A DNA stretch of 32,878 nt from Mnemiopsis leidyi (taxonomy: Eukaryota; Ctenophora; Tentaculata; Lobata; Bolinopsidae): positions 26,114 through 58,991 of the forward strand of contig JH155026.1 in NCBI GenBank assembly GCA_000226015.1, given 5' to 3'. The translations under genes and the position numbers were made by a program. Below, one piece after another: positions 10,500 to 22,290 of the stretch (the stretch's first letter is position 1; every line of letters starts with the position of its first letter). The notes beneath the pieces are model-generated. The model did no database searches, was not told where the DNA came from, and was given only the letters and a program-made list of their open reading frames with translations.

Positions 10500-11340
10500 T
10501 TCAAACCAATTTTTTTTCTGCTTAGGACAGTAAGACTGGGTCAAAATTAACTTCAGATTTCGTTTCAATGTATATCTGCCCTTGTAGAAGATACTTATGC
10601 ATGACACGATTACATTCAATTCAATAAGAATCACATTCAAGCAAATTTTCTGTGAAAATGTCAAATAGATATCTCAACTTCAAGAATTAGAAGAGGTCCA
10701 AATCATGCATTTTTACTGGCTAAGCCTCTGTGAAGAACAAGTTTCCACAGATCAAAAATTTCAGCCAAAATCGCACAGCTTGTTGTCAAAGAATAGTTCT
10801 ATGGAGTTGCAGCAAAAATTTGAGCAGGATTTGATCTTGAGATATGATCTTAATTATACTACGTCGGCGAATTATGTTGCTATTTTCAGCATCGACAAGC
10901 ACACATAATTACGTTATCAAAATACGGCCCCAAACCGAACAGATACTGAAATCAAAAAACTGATAACTTGAACTTAGGTCTGTCTGGCGACACATTAACA
11001 GGCGACCCTCAGGGCTCCTTCTCTGTAATTGGTGGGGATATGACACGTGACAGTAGACATGGTTACCTATTGGTTGTGGGGCTCAAGGCTCTCACTATAT
11101 TCGGGCCGGGTTAAGTAAACCATCCACTTTATCGTAAGATAGGGGGCTCTCAAATTTTTGATAATTTTTCTGATAACGGTTTGGATAAGTGAACAATTGG
11201 GCAAAACTGTGCCTTATGTGGACTAAACTAGTAAAATGCTTAATTTCGCTTTACTTTTTCTCTTTCAATTCTTGAGAGCTTGAGATATTTACTTTAAATT
11301 TTTCATTTTACCCCAGCTGTTATTAACAACGCAGTTGAAT
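10500..11340. promoter_or_regulatory. Non-coding stretch with ATTGG / CACGTG / ATTGG cluster
   Basis: No exon supported. At 11028-11032 and 11069-11073 are two inverted CCAAT boxes, with GACACGTGAC (CACGTG 11044-11049) between them. The order and spacing resemble the cluster at 6183-6247, and the context (GGGCCGGG shortly downstream) is locally GC-rich. This is a plausible promoter, with the candidate mini-exon at 12023 about 950 bp downstream as a possible client. Confidence 0.35.
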
Positions 11341-11343
11341 AAT

Positions 11344-11512
11344 ACAGTAATACCACTATTGGTATTGCAATTACCATCCGTAATTCCACTCGCAAGCTCG
11401 TGAAATTACTTCAATAAATCCACTCGCAAGCTCGTGAATTTATTGCATGAATACCACTCGCAAGCTCGTGGTATTAATATGGTAATTGCACTACCAATAG
11501 TGGTATTACCGT
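11344..11512. mobile_element. Foldback (MITE-like) element with three nested hairpins
   Basis: Outer arms of 34 bp (11344-11377 and 11479-11512) are inverted copies with two mismatches. Each arm is itself a palindrome (AATACCACTATTGGTATT on the left). Between them the 16-mer CACTCGCAAGCTCGTG occurs three times in the same orientation (11387-11402, 11421-11436, 11455-11470). Each copy is flanked by a different stem that is complementary to itself: GTAATTC/AAATTAC, AATAAATC/AATTTATT and AATAC/GTATT. No ORF for a transposase is present, so any mobility would be non-autonomous. Confidence 0.7.
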
Positions 11513-11709
11513 ATATTATGTCAAATACCCATTATAAAATTTCATTGTTAAATTATGGTATTAAATGTGGAGTACTGGGAATCGAAGCCACATTGATACG
11601 AGATCAGGCAGCTCCAGACTCAATTCAAGCAAACATTCATTGCCTCTTTAATGCCGCTCAAATTTTGGTGCATTTTCCAATCAATATAAGAATATATAGA
11701 ACATATTAG

Positions 11710-12022
11710 GTTGACTGGTGGCGATAAAAGCTAAAGGATAATCCCCTTCTTAAGCCTTTAGAGTTTTAAGGATTCACGCGATAGACTATTGTATTTGTAG
11801 CATTTTACTCATGCGACGTTTATGGTTGCCTTACGTTCTCAACTTTTCATCAAATCGTAGTCTCTCACAAATTTAAAAAAACTTCAAAATATAACCAAGT
11901 GTAAAATAATATGCGTCTGCGTTTATCAGTTGTTAGACTTTGTAAGGCTATCATGTGTGATCCGCGGTAGCCGTCACACGTATAGTTATACCACTTTCTC
12001 AAGCTAAGCACTACCAGTGCTC
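11710..12022. other. Non-coding stretch
   Basis: I see no gene, repeat or convincing regulatory motif here. Confidence 0.5.
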
Positions 12023-12076
12023 ATGATGGATCTGTGTACTGGTTATACTTGCGATAACGAGCCTCTTAGGAAGAAG
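12023..12076 (+). CDS. Doubtful mini first exon (18 codons)
   Basis: Two adjacent ATGs (12023, 12026) open MMDLCTGYTCDNEPLRKK, which ends at AAG|gtaatg in phase 0, like the other candidate first exons. The context is weak: the donor is only fair, and 18 codons carry little statistical weight. It is listed because it would add another N-terminus to the same transcription unit. Confidence 0.2.
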
Positions 12077-12079
12077 GTA

Positions 12080-14600
12080 ATGAGCCGGGAGTCCTCAATA
12101 AAATTGCAATAAAGTAAAGTGGCGGTCTAGGAGCAGTAAAACGCACGTCAACCTTGGAGCCTAGGAGCGCGTGTGATGCGTGGAGAGAGTTGTGCTGTTA
12201 ACTTATGTTTGTTTGCACTTTTGTTGATAGCTTTCTCTCCGCGTTACGTGCTAACCGCCGGTCGTGTGTCTTCCACCTCACTTAACTTGCTTCTCACTTC
12301 GCGATACGGGTAGTAAAACCTGCTGCAGTACGTGTTCTAATATTCGCACCTTTCTGCTGAGTTCCTCCCCTTTATAAAGTTTAATGCTAACTGTCTATCT
12401 TGTAAGGCGTGAATTTGTGTTGTTTGCTGAGTACCTACCCCTAGTTTTTTGCTTGCCTGAACGGGAACCAATACCAACGGGAATACAGTGTATGTTGTTC
12501 GGCTAGAGTTTCGCTAATCTCTGAGAATTATCCACTTGCATTAATCTACCGTTTAGGCTACGTACGCTTTACGATGAAAGTAAGATCAATCTATCAACTA
12601 TTAATAGTTAACTTAATACAATCAAGATGTCATGAAGAAGTGGACCAGACCAACTGTTATATCATGCAGTTATTAATATTACTCATTACAACATGTTACT
12701 ACGTGTCAACTGAAGGATGATCCAGATCCAGAGAGCTAGAAGTAATCTACTTCATATAATCTGTAACTTGGTTTGTCTGGTACAGTAACAGACACAAAGT
12801 TGATGTGTTTCCACTGTCATCCCTACTGCTACATATGTTCAACCGGTTGCCATGACACCGCGTCCGCGATAATTGCCTCATTTCGGCAAGCTTCTAATAA
12901 ACTTGCTAACTCTCTCCTGATTCCATCCTGTACCGCACGCCAATGAGGGATTTAAAACTTTCATCCGAATTTGGTGGGAGTTTGTGGAATGCGTTCACGG
13001 CTTATAGTGCGGGAATGCTGCAGAAATTCACCTTCTTGTCTCTCAAGCAGATGGCCTCCCAAGTTTCGACCGTCAAATACTGTACTGTTTATTCAAGAGC
13101 GTCATTTTATTTCTCACTATATAAAGTTCGTCAACCAAAAGGTTCATGATACAGCGCTGAAGACGGATCTTATTTTGAAAGCTGTAACTATAACAATTGT
13201 TGTTATCAAAAACAGAGTCACTTCAAGACCACGAGTCACTTCAAGATTCCACGGGTCACTTATGTGTTCAAAATTGTTTGATTTGTATGATCACGTGTCG
13301 CCACCCTACAACTCCTTCTTTATCGAGTATTTTGATCACGTCCTGCCCAGCTTTAGATCATCAATTGCAATACTGTGTACTTGCTGCAATGCGCTTATTC
13401 GAGATTTTCCCAAAATACTTGTGATTTAAATCACACCAACGACAGACATGAAAACTGTTAAAAAGAATTTCTGTAGGTTTGAATTCTTTGAACTCTTTGC
13501 GAGCGATCGTTTATAGTTGACATAGCTGTTTTTCAGTGAAATTAGAAACTCAATACTACAATGTAGTATATTATTCTTAATAAATTGTTTGCATTCGATG
13601 TTGAAACATTGGCCAAAATAGCAAAGTCCATGTTAACATTTTCTTTACAAAATGTGTACCCGTTTTCCTTTGTTTATTCATTTTCTTTGTTTTCATACTC
13701 GCGGCTATGTGTGTTGGACTGTTAGGCATAGTATGATTTACGCTGATCGGCCTTTTTGCTATTTCCGTAGACGTAGACAATACGATAGCCTAAATATATA
13801 GTGTAGCAAAGCAGAAAAGTCATACTGCAACTATAGTGCCATAGAGTAACTGATGACTTACAAATTTACATTTATTAGATGATAATACTGTGTACAACAG
13901 ATCATGAATCAAACATTTCAAAACAACGGTCCAATATCCATAAATGTGGCCTTCTAGTCTTTGATCGAGTTACTATTTGAGTATTTGCCCGGAATTTACC
14001 TTCATGAGAAGCAAAATATTGTTCTTATGTTTACTCACTTTATTTTTCATAATATTCTAATTCATGTCCCATATATCTATGGTAAACCGAAACGTTTTAA
14101 TTTCTTCAACTAACTGCAACTGCTATATCAATTGACTAAACTAAACTTAATATTTTTACTGTTAAGAAGCTAATAATGTGTTAATCTGTCGTTTTTTTGA
14201 GAAACTGATAAGACATTGCGAATAATAGTTTAATAATAATACAGTTATAAACATGTCCCATCTAGTTTGTTTTGCTTGGCAAATACGTGTTTTTTCAAGT
14301 CTCATGGTTCCTGAAATGTCCTAGTTAAAGACAATACCATTACCTTACAGTATAGTACCATTAAACAGTGCTGTATATTCGGACTAGCAGAATAATCAGC
14401 TGTAAGACATCTATAAATAACAAATATTATAACCTACTTAATCCTCTAATAAAGACGGAATTTCCTTGCTTGGTCTATTTTATAATTAACACGTTTCTGG
14501 ACACTTGATATGTCTATACATATCAGGTCCCTGATAATCCGATCCCAACATTACCTTTACCAATTTTTTTAGGCTTTTTTCTAATTCTGATCATATTGAT
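12080..14600. other. Non-coding stretch
   Basis: The longest ORF, 12971-13429 (+, 152 codons), shows no motif, has alternative overlapping open frames and lacks splice support, so I do not call it. A direct repeat with core ACGAGTCACTTCAAGA lies at about 13213-13262. I see no other structured element. Confidence 0.45.
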
Positions 14601-14604
14601 ATTA

Positions 14605-14649
14605 CCAGTCAACTTTACGTATATCATTGATATACGTAAAGTTAACTGG
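14605..14649. repeat. 22-bp perfect-but-one hairpin with 1-nt centre
   Basis: Arms 14605-14626 and 14628-14649 are reverse complements with a single C/T mismatch and one T between them. There is almost no loop, so it is a cruciform-type palindrome rather than a microRNA precursor. Its cores are CTTTACGTATATCA and its complement. Confidence 0.85.
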
Positions 14650-16100
14650 GATAACATGAAGACGTTATGAAGAAGCAGCTTAGAACCAAGAACATCACTA
14701 CACGGGTTTCAAAGCCACTATAAACTTATATTGTCCACATGTTTTTACAGGATGTTGTAGTGTAGCTCAAACCTTACATGAGCTCCTGTCGTGTCCGTGT
14801 CAAGACATCTGGAGCAGACACACAATTAATTGAGCAATCACAATTACCTGCTTTGTGGAACGAGTCTGAGCTGCTGTCACACTGTCTTCTTCATACTTGA
14901 CGAGTAAACTTCACCTGTCTTCAGCTGATTGAACACTATTTTTACAGAGTACACCCACAACTTGCACGTGCTGAATCTGAGATGTTTTAGTTACACGTGG
15001 GGGTGGGTTGTTTCACGTGGTACGGGTTTAAAGTACTCCGCCAAATAGAAACGAATATTCGCACCTACCCCTTAAACATTTGTAGTACCTTCTATAACTT
15101 GTTTGCTTCGTTCTAATTTGATACATGTTGGAATTTCTACCTTTTTTTGTGTCTAATTTAGACAACCGTTATATTTGCTGATAGGAAAGTATAGTTCATT
15201 TTATGATTACAGTTTTGTGGTTGGTAGTACCTCGTTTCTTCAAGCGTTTTGTGGTATTTGTGAGGTTAAGAAAACTCTTTCAATTCACTTCAGCTGTACA
15301 AGTCTAATCGTTGTTCACCACCACTTACCACAGCTATCCAGCGTGATGTGTGTCTGTAGAGCTTGTAAAGTTCTTCTAACAATTATCTGTGATTGCTAGC
15401 GGAGTAAACTAGACTAATATTTGTCTTAAATCACTTACTAAGATTACCACAAACTACATACTTAAAAGTTTTAGTTACAAGCTTTAAAGTCAGTATTCAG
15501 GAGCCTTGTTTTTCGCACCTGATGATCAGCAAGTTTCACAAAACTTTCTCTGTCGCCAGTTTATCAAACAATTAAACAATTACATGATTGTTTGTTCACA
15601 GAGTTATAATTGTCTCAAACACGTCATTTAGTCATAAGTCCTGCACTTATTTCAACCAGCTTAGAAACTTTTAACGGAAACTTTTCAGGGAAAGTTTTCC
15701 CATATATAAGTAAAGTTAAGAAAAACGTGAAAACACCTGAACACAGTAACACACGTCTACATATAATGATTGTGCAGCATACTAGCATATTAGCTTGAAG
15801 TAATGTTGAATTCCGTAGTCATAGTGGCTGGTAAGAAGTACAGTTTGTAGTTGTTCCACGTGTAAAGATGCACTTTCTCAACTTTAACAAGCTACCTAGA
15901 ATTTAGCAAAACCGTTAATTGCCAATTGTCAAATCGTGTTATGCCGCATATTTTTTGTGACATTTATTCCGTAGTTTGTAATCTAAATTTTTTTTTATCT
16001 CATACTTATTTTAATTCGGACACTCCAACAGCCACATGTTACACAAGTGTAACGGCCAATTACAGGAGGCCGAATGTACAATTATACATACACGCCAGTG
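14650..16100. other. Non-coding stretch
   Basis: No supportable exon. A short inverted repeat (AAACAAT...ATTGTTT) lies at about 15574-15593, and two CACGTGG/ACACGTGG sites lie near 14993-15020 in a G-rich context. ORFs at 15175-15399, 15610-15798 and 15926-16108 have no recognisable features. Confidence 0.45.
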
Positions 16101-16109
16101 ACGGTTAAG

Positions 16110-16327
16110 GTAGTGTGTACCATACTTTAATCGCCCGAGACTTCGCTGCAATGGGCAGCTACTCATTTAACCCTCAATCACGGTTTCCCGATCATTCGGC
16201 TGATCGACCGAAGAAGGTTGCATAGGCAAATGCCCTTAGCGCACTTCTCTAGGACTGGCGGATACGGGATTTGAACCCCCGACCTCCTGCGTGGGTGCCA
16301 AGAAGGAAACCACTACACCACCAGCCC
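16110..16327 (-). mobile_element. tRNA-derived SINE-like sequence
   Basis: Read on the minus strand, 16327-16252 is a 76-nt tRNA-like segment. It has a consensus A box (TGGTGTAGTGG) and a perfect B box (GGTTCAAATCC). The layout resembles a glycine tRNA, with CCC at the anticodon position. The stems are imperfect: the T stem has a mismatch and there are extra bases before the 3' acceptor strand. It therefore looks like a SINE head or tRNA pseudogene, not a working tRNA. About 140 bp of unrelated sequence continue 3' of it and may be the SINE body. The boundary on that side is my estimate, and I see no clear target-site duplication. Confidence 0.6.
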
Positions 16328-16329
16328 AT

Positions 16330-16928
16330 AAAACACCACCAGCCCATAATGCAAAGCAATGAAAATGCAATTGAGTCTGCTCTGCACGCATCCAATTATC
16401 ATATGAGTTGTTTGAAAAAGAGGCATGTCCATCGTAAAAAACAAAGTTTTCGATTTAATTGTTTATCATTTTCCGAATAAAAAAGAATATTTCTCAAAAA
16501 GTTGTAAGTAACTTAGCAGCTTACATGCAGCTATAGCCTGTTAGTAGGATAGTAAATGTTTGATGTAATTATGATGCTCGCATACCAGCATAATACTATA
16601 ATATTCGAATTTTATACGTTAATGTAAAGTTGGTACATAACAAACTAGTACTATACTACTTTGTGATTTTAATTTCAGTGAGACTCTTATCCCGGTTTGC
16701 ATTTTCACGGCCGAATGTTCGACTTTTTTTAGCCAATTTATTTTTTTTCTGACATGTACGTTTGACATTATTAATTATTTTAAGGATTTAATTGTAACTT
16801 AAAAGCCTTGAAGGAAATATGTTTGCGTATGAAAGCTCGGTTTGCTGCAGTTGCAATCGTTACAAGTTAGAGTGAAGCGCGGAAAACGGACCAACCTGAA
16901 CTGAAGGAAAAAGTGAAAGAGAAAGAGA
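16330..16928. other. Non-coding stretch upstream of exon D
   Basis: Nothing supportable except the probable leader of the exon at 16929. That leader is purine-rich (GAA/AAAG runs at 16905-16928), which argues against a splice acceptor and for a first exon. Confidence 0.4.
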
Positions 16929-17030
16929 ATGTACAACCGTCAGTTCACATATCCCGCCTTCTCAGGACGACTCTCCCTGCAGGGCAACAAAGATACAAAG
17001 TCTCCAAACAAATCTGTATCCGTAGATGAG
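16929..17030 (+). CDS. Candidate alternative first exon D (34 codons)
   Basis: The ATG at 16929 opens MYNRQFTYPAFSGRLSLQGN..., ending SVSVDE at GAG|gtattt in phase 0. It is aromatic-rich at the start, then polar and Lys/Ser-rich. The donor is moderate. A purine-rich leader and the absence of a pyrimidine tract make an internal exon unlikely. It lies 1.66 kb upstream of the exon at 18693, with matching phase. No domain or family is recognised; the call rests on composition, splice phase and position. Confidence 0.45.
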
Positions 17031-18692
17031 GTATTTTTTTCGTAGATTTTGTCTCCTGTAAATGTCCCTGAATTCACCTGAAAAGTGTCAGACGAGGAGT
17101 TTACATGTCAAAAAAGAAATGACGCATCTAATTAATGGCAAATTCTGATAATTCTAAATTCTAATAAATGGCAAATTCTAATGAAAACATCTTAATCTAT
17201 ATCACGCCAAAATATAAATACTGTTTGATGGAAGAATCCTGATGCCACTCAAATGACACTTACAGTGATACCCGTATAGTCTACTCCAGTCCTCTATTAA
17301 ATGATTGTTGCTTACAGTTCAAAGTTACAGAATATATAGATTAGGAAGAATGCTTTCTTCAAGGCTTAATGTTGAATTACTCGTTGTTGCATATTATCGT
17401 GGAGGTAGAAACATAACATAATAATTCAGATGACTAACAATTCGAAGTACAATACATTATTTATACATTGATAACCATTGATAACTATTGTACGATTACG
17501 AAAATATACGCAATATGTCCTGTATATGATTATTTTTATTGCCGAGAGTACTGAGACCGAGAGTGAGGATCAATACAATAGTCACTTCAGGGAGTGTACC
17601 TTGTTCTCCTTCTCGTGAGGTCTCTTGGTCTATTAGTGACGTTCAAAGTGCTGAAGTGTTCTTCTGGTTTTCTCCTAGTCTTTGTAGTAAACTTCTTCTT
17701 TGTAGTAAACTTCTTCTTTGTAGTAAACTTCTTCTTTGTCGTAAACTTGAACTTATTGGTCGATTTAATGGCTGTATTTCGATCAAATTACAGATGGATT
17801 ATGGTTAGTTTTTAGACTTGTGTTATTTATCCATGGAGCATTATCCATTTGTCCTAGCTTCGTAATAAAAAGTTTGGCTGGGTTACTGCCTAATATCGAT
17901 TCCTTGAATAAGAGAGAACATGTTTAATCCGAAATTTAAGTACAACGGTTTAAAATTTGTCCAACACAATATCTGTATGGATGTTTATCACTTTATCTGT
18001 GACGGCAGCAGATTTTTATTCTCAGCCAGCACGTTAGGAACCGCATTTAATCTCATCAAAATTTATCAGCTTCAACATAGCCCTAATTTGTTCTGATTAG
18101 CCTAGTGAATTCTGGCAAATCAGCCGAACTTGCTAACCGAAAACAGATAATCTGCATAATTACACCAGTAAATCTTGCTGAGTTTATTTTCATAATTATT
18201 GAAACTTAGAAATCCTCGAGCTAGATCGAGTTCCATTGTTCATCTTAATCGAGAAATCGGATGAGTTAGATCAGAAAAGCACTTCTGACGTCTGAAATCA
18301 ATATATCTTTTTGGGTCTAGCTAATCTGGATTCTGGACAACTTTAAGCGAGTCTGGACAACTATAAGTAATAAGCGAGTCTAGACTTTAATCGCTAATTC
18401 TGCGTAGTCAAGAAGGAGTCTTAAGATATAAGTTTCTATCTTGAGAATTGCATTACAATAGTCGTGAAAGTATCTGATTTCTGAATCATGATATTTCTCA
18501 TCTCAATTAGAATGATTTTTAAATGCCCTTTTTTGAGGTTGCGTCCGAATGTATGATTAAAATTAAGACTGAAAATAATCAATTGTAAACGATATTTAGA
18601 AATTTAGACTCGCCTAATCCTTTCAATATGTCGAAAACTCGCATCCTGCTTTTTGAGACTTCTTCTCTGAACTAAGTGACTGTTTATTTCAG
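17031..18692. repeat. Intron-like stretch with 18-bp tandem repeat
   Basis: This is the intron between exons D and E if they are joined. At 17681-17752 the 18-mer TTTGTAGTAAACTTCTTC occurs three times exactly and once diverged. On the minus strand its frame is Lys/Thr-rich (FTTKKK units) but has no ATG, so I do not call a gene. Near 18340-18385 a short direct duplication (AGCGAGTCT / CTGGACAACT) is visible. Nothing else is supported. Confidence 0.6.
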
Positions 18693-18833
18693 AGCAAGAT
18701 GTCGGAGGATGGGGCGCACACCATGCCCAAGAGGACCCGCAAGGAGAGTGTCCTAGGGCCGGTGAGCAAGATAGTCCCCCACCTCCGCAAACAATCCACC
18801 ATCCTACCTCCCTTACCTACCCAGGACATTCAG
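18693..18833 (+). CDS. Candidate shared internal exon E (47 codons)
   Basis: The acceptor is good (gactgtttatttcag|AGC) and the donor is CAG|gtaaag. The exon is phase 0 at both ends. It encodes SKMSEDGAHTMPKRTRKESV, then LGPVSKIVPHLRKQST, then ILPPLPTQDIQ. RKES and RKQST are typical basophilic (PKA/PKC-type) phosphorylation sites. Because exons A, B, C3 and D all end in phase 0 upstream, any of them can join here, and its own 3' end matches the phase-0 acceptor of the Cav-beta linker exon at 31494. No other exon with coding character and matching phase is visible in the 12 kb between. It could belong to another gene; the composition alone does not identify it. Confidence 0.55.
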
Positions 18834-21800
18834 GTAAAGTTTCCGTCATGGTTATCTGAAATTTATATTATTGTGGAGAGATTTTATACACTATAATGTT
18901 TTTATTTTACGTGATTGAAAAGCGGGAGGTTTCGTGATTTGGTCATTGCTTCTTTATGTTGATACCGTTATAAGGGGGTTGTTATTTATTAAGTAAAGTA
19001 AATGGCGACTTGCCATTGGCACCACAAGTACAAGATCAAGATCACGTCATAGATAATAATCCCGTAAAAGATATTTTCGGGAAGTCTGCATAGGACAGCT
19101 ATTGTCCATTAAGAAGATGAATTTAAGCAATCATTGAATTGCTGTACACATAATATCCACCCTATATTGACGCGATCACATGTTCTATTAATCTACTGAT
19201 CCCCACAATAGACTTTAGCCCTTGTCACACATGTGTAACATGGTAAATATTGTCACGTCCTCTGTTCCCTGTTTCTCTATCCAATCAAATTTGCACCTCC
19301 TGAAAATTCAGAGCACTGTCTTACCCAAGCGGTGAGGTGCTTCATTGGAAGAGAGAATTACTTTTGCTGATTCTATTTTCCAGCGAAAGTACGATTTTTT
19401 TGTCTTCTCATAGGGCAGATAGTCAACACTCTGCCTTTCAAATGGAGTAAAACTTTCGGTATCGGTTGAAGTTCACGTGGTTTATTTGACATTGGATGTG
19501 TTAATTACTCTACTTCTCGGGCAAATTCGACTTGTTTCAAAATAATTTATTTGCGTGTCGTTTTTTATTTTACAATTGGTGTTATTATTTGTAGCCTTGT
19601 TTTTACTCCCAGTTCTAGCCTTTTCTTCTGAATCGTTCGTTTGAAAATTTCACCGTCTGGTTTACTTCTGCCTGAAAATTTTTGCTAATGTAACACCCGC
19701 AAGTTATCAGTCGGTACCATAATTGCCATAGCTAGGGCTAGTTTAAACCGTTATCGATATGATGGATGGATGAGGGTCGTCTAATTTCCACTGTTTAACT
19801 AGAATAGTTAATTTCATTAATTGCACGAAATTGTATAAAATATCATCGGGGCTGTCGCCTCCGCCAAAACACATTCATGGCAGTCGCGTCATCTATCGAC
19901 GCACTTAATTTATCTACCCCATAATTTATCAATGTTGTGTGCAATTCATATTCCTCGATCAGAAAGATTAATTAATTTGTTTCATAGCATCATTATAGGA
20001 GCAAATTATCTTTGAAAGGGTATTTTTAGGGTGTTCACTGTTCCTGTAAATTGGCAATGATCAACACTCGAGCCAATTTCCCAGAGAATGGAGAGACTTA
20101 CAATTTGGATAACTGTATAATCAAGTTACGATGACCCAGTTCAAACAGGACATTTCCTTTCTAAATATTACCAGATGATCGACGTGTTTCTGTCATGGTT
20201 GCAGCACCTTTCATTTGTTTGTGTGTTTCTAATTATGAATTGTTGTTTCTAATCGGGCGATGTTAATGATCTGAGCAAAAGCTTGTTACGATTTGTTTTG
20301 TTCTTTGTAGAAAAACGTCACATATACGTAATTAAGTAACGATCTTATTCATTCAAACATTACGACTAAGTCTTTAAATATAATTGTTACTCTGATCTTA
20401 TAGGAAAGGATGATCTTGGCACTTAGAATTTTTCTCATGAAAACAAATTCATGAATGTCCAAATTCTTGAATTCGGAGTTTTTAGTGAGGACTTACTCTA
20501 AGGCCGTTTCGAAAAAAACAGTCTTATTCTGTATTCTTCGGCAGAATGCAGAACAATCGTCTTACTTTTTCAATTGAATACATGCACTGTCTTGGCTTCT
20601 TTCATTTTGAGAAACCTGACATAAACCAACAAATTCTCTGAAACGACGCTTCACCTACCTTGGAGACTCTACCTATAGCTAGAAGACAAAATATTTGAGA
20701 AATTGTTGACATATAATCACAGTTCGCTTGTTAATTCCCACTTCACTTTTTTGGAATTCCGTCGGTAAATTCCTTTTTACGGAATTTTGCATAGACTCTA
20801 ACATCGTAAAGATATCAGATGAAGAATTAATTTATTTCTAATTAAATAATTAACGAATGACCAATATCACGGTATGATTGAACGTGACCCACTAAAGTAA
20901 CCCTGCTTGTGCACTTATCAAGACAAGCTTTATCCTACACACCGACAGTGACTCGGTAGATTCTAAATCCTCGAATATCTTTTTCTGACTCTCCAGCTCA
21001 CGCTTCCCATAACGACCTTGTTGACAGGACTTACTTAGACCAATCGACGGTATGTACCTCGTATATCATTGTACTACTTTCCCCGGACCAAGTATTGGCC
21101 AGTATCCCGACTTTGCTGTGTCCCGACGTTCCCTCGCCGTTACTTAGACTTTGAACCTGGCGCTAACAGGTTATAACCCGGCTAAACCAGGGTAATTGTT
21201 GTTCTTTCACCGCTATTTTAGTTTTTACAACCCCGCTCTAATCGGCTGATTGTCAAAACGAAGATAGAAGACCGGTTCATTTCCTGACAGCCGGGCTGGC
21301 CTAACGACGTCTCAATGTGCGAATTTCAGGCTCGTTTGTGACGCTGCCATGCACGTTTTGAGTTAGACTGTCTAGTTCTCCTGCGTAAATACTCTGATCT
21401 TGCTTGTCAAGCAATCCCAGATCGGTGTTATCTGCTTAGACTGTTAATCAAATGTTCGGCTCATTCGTTCGGATTCATTTCAGTTTCGAAGTCTTTTTGT
21501 GCTGGAATATTGATTGTCCAATAATAATAGCATTGTCATAAACACTCTTGAACAAATAATCACATCTTCTTAATTGAAGTATGATGATATTGCTGTCCTA
21601 TGTAATTAACGTAATGATTACTCATGGGTGTGGCACTGTGGCTTTAGGGACACAAATATTTGACCTATGACTGACATTTTTCTCCATGAGCAGGCATCAC
21701 CTCCCTCGATCTTAATAATGAGCCACTTCGAACGACGTTTCTTGCAACTTCAACGACAATTTCAACTTCGCTCAGCCAATTACTGACAACCTGAATGGTA

Positions 21801-22290
21801 TCCATAGCTAGCGAGGATTATTATAGCTACTCCTTGATATACCACAGTTAACAATCTTAGTCAACGACTTTAACTAAGGCTTACTCGTTGTGTGCAATTT
21901 CTCGATCTCCATGGGAACTAAAATTTAGTTACTTCACAGTTAAGTTTTAGCTACTCAGTATAGCAGCACTGCAGCTACTTTCTATCTTTAATGTGTTATA
22001 ACTACCGGAAAGTTCAGAGTCAGACACTGTCGCCGACTATTTTATTTTTCTCTCGACACGTTTTTGCTGTCAGTTAGAAAATTTTCGATCGCCCAAGAGT
22101 TTTCTTTAATGAGATCGCATTGTCAAACCACCAATTGTGTTTTGTCATATTCTCTAATGTGGTGCAACACCTAAAAATACACACTAATGTCTAAGATCTT
22201 TGTTAAGAAGGGGCTTCTATGAGTTCCCATTAACATTCCCATTTATGGGGGGTAATCATAGATTTATAATGGCAAGAAACCAGGTCACAA
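18834..22290. other. Large intron-like stretch
   Basis: No firm gene. A CCAATCA (19281-19287) and an inverted CCAAT (19344-19348) lie 60 bp apart and may mark a promoter, but no exon follows. A 53-bp segment, 20997-21049, lies between ctctccag and |gtatgt and is open in one frame (HASHNDLVDRTYLDQST). Its acceptor phase does not match the other exons, so it stays a weak candidate. Confidence 0.4.

Noticed and set aside
12971-13429. 152-codon plus-strand ORF
   Set aside because: No motif or splice context, and it overlaps two other open frames of equal quality. The translation has the Ser/Phe/Ile-rich look of non-coding AT-rich DNA.
14605-14649. Palindrome considered as a microRNA precursor
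   Set aside because: The loop is a single base, too small for a processed hairpin.
16252-16327. Genuine tRNA-Gly gene
   Set aside because: The A and B boxes are good, but the T stem has a mismatch, extra bases precede the acceptor 3' strand, and U33 is missing before the anticodon.
17594-17815. Hydrophobic ORF (FFVVN repeats) considered as a membrane protein
   Set aside because: Produced by the 18-bp repeat at 17681-17752. It has no convincing context, and the minus strand gives an equally repetitive Lys/Thr frame.
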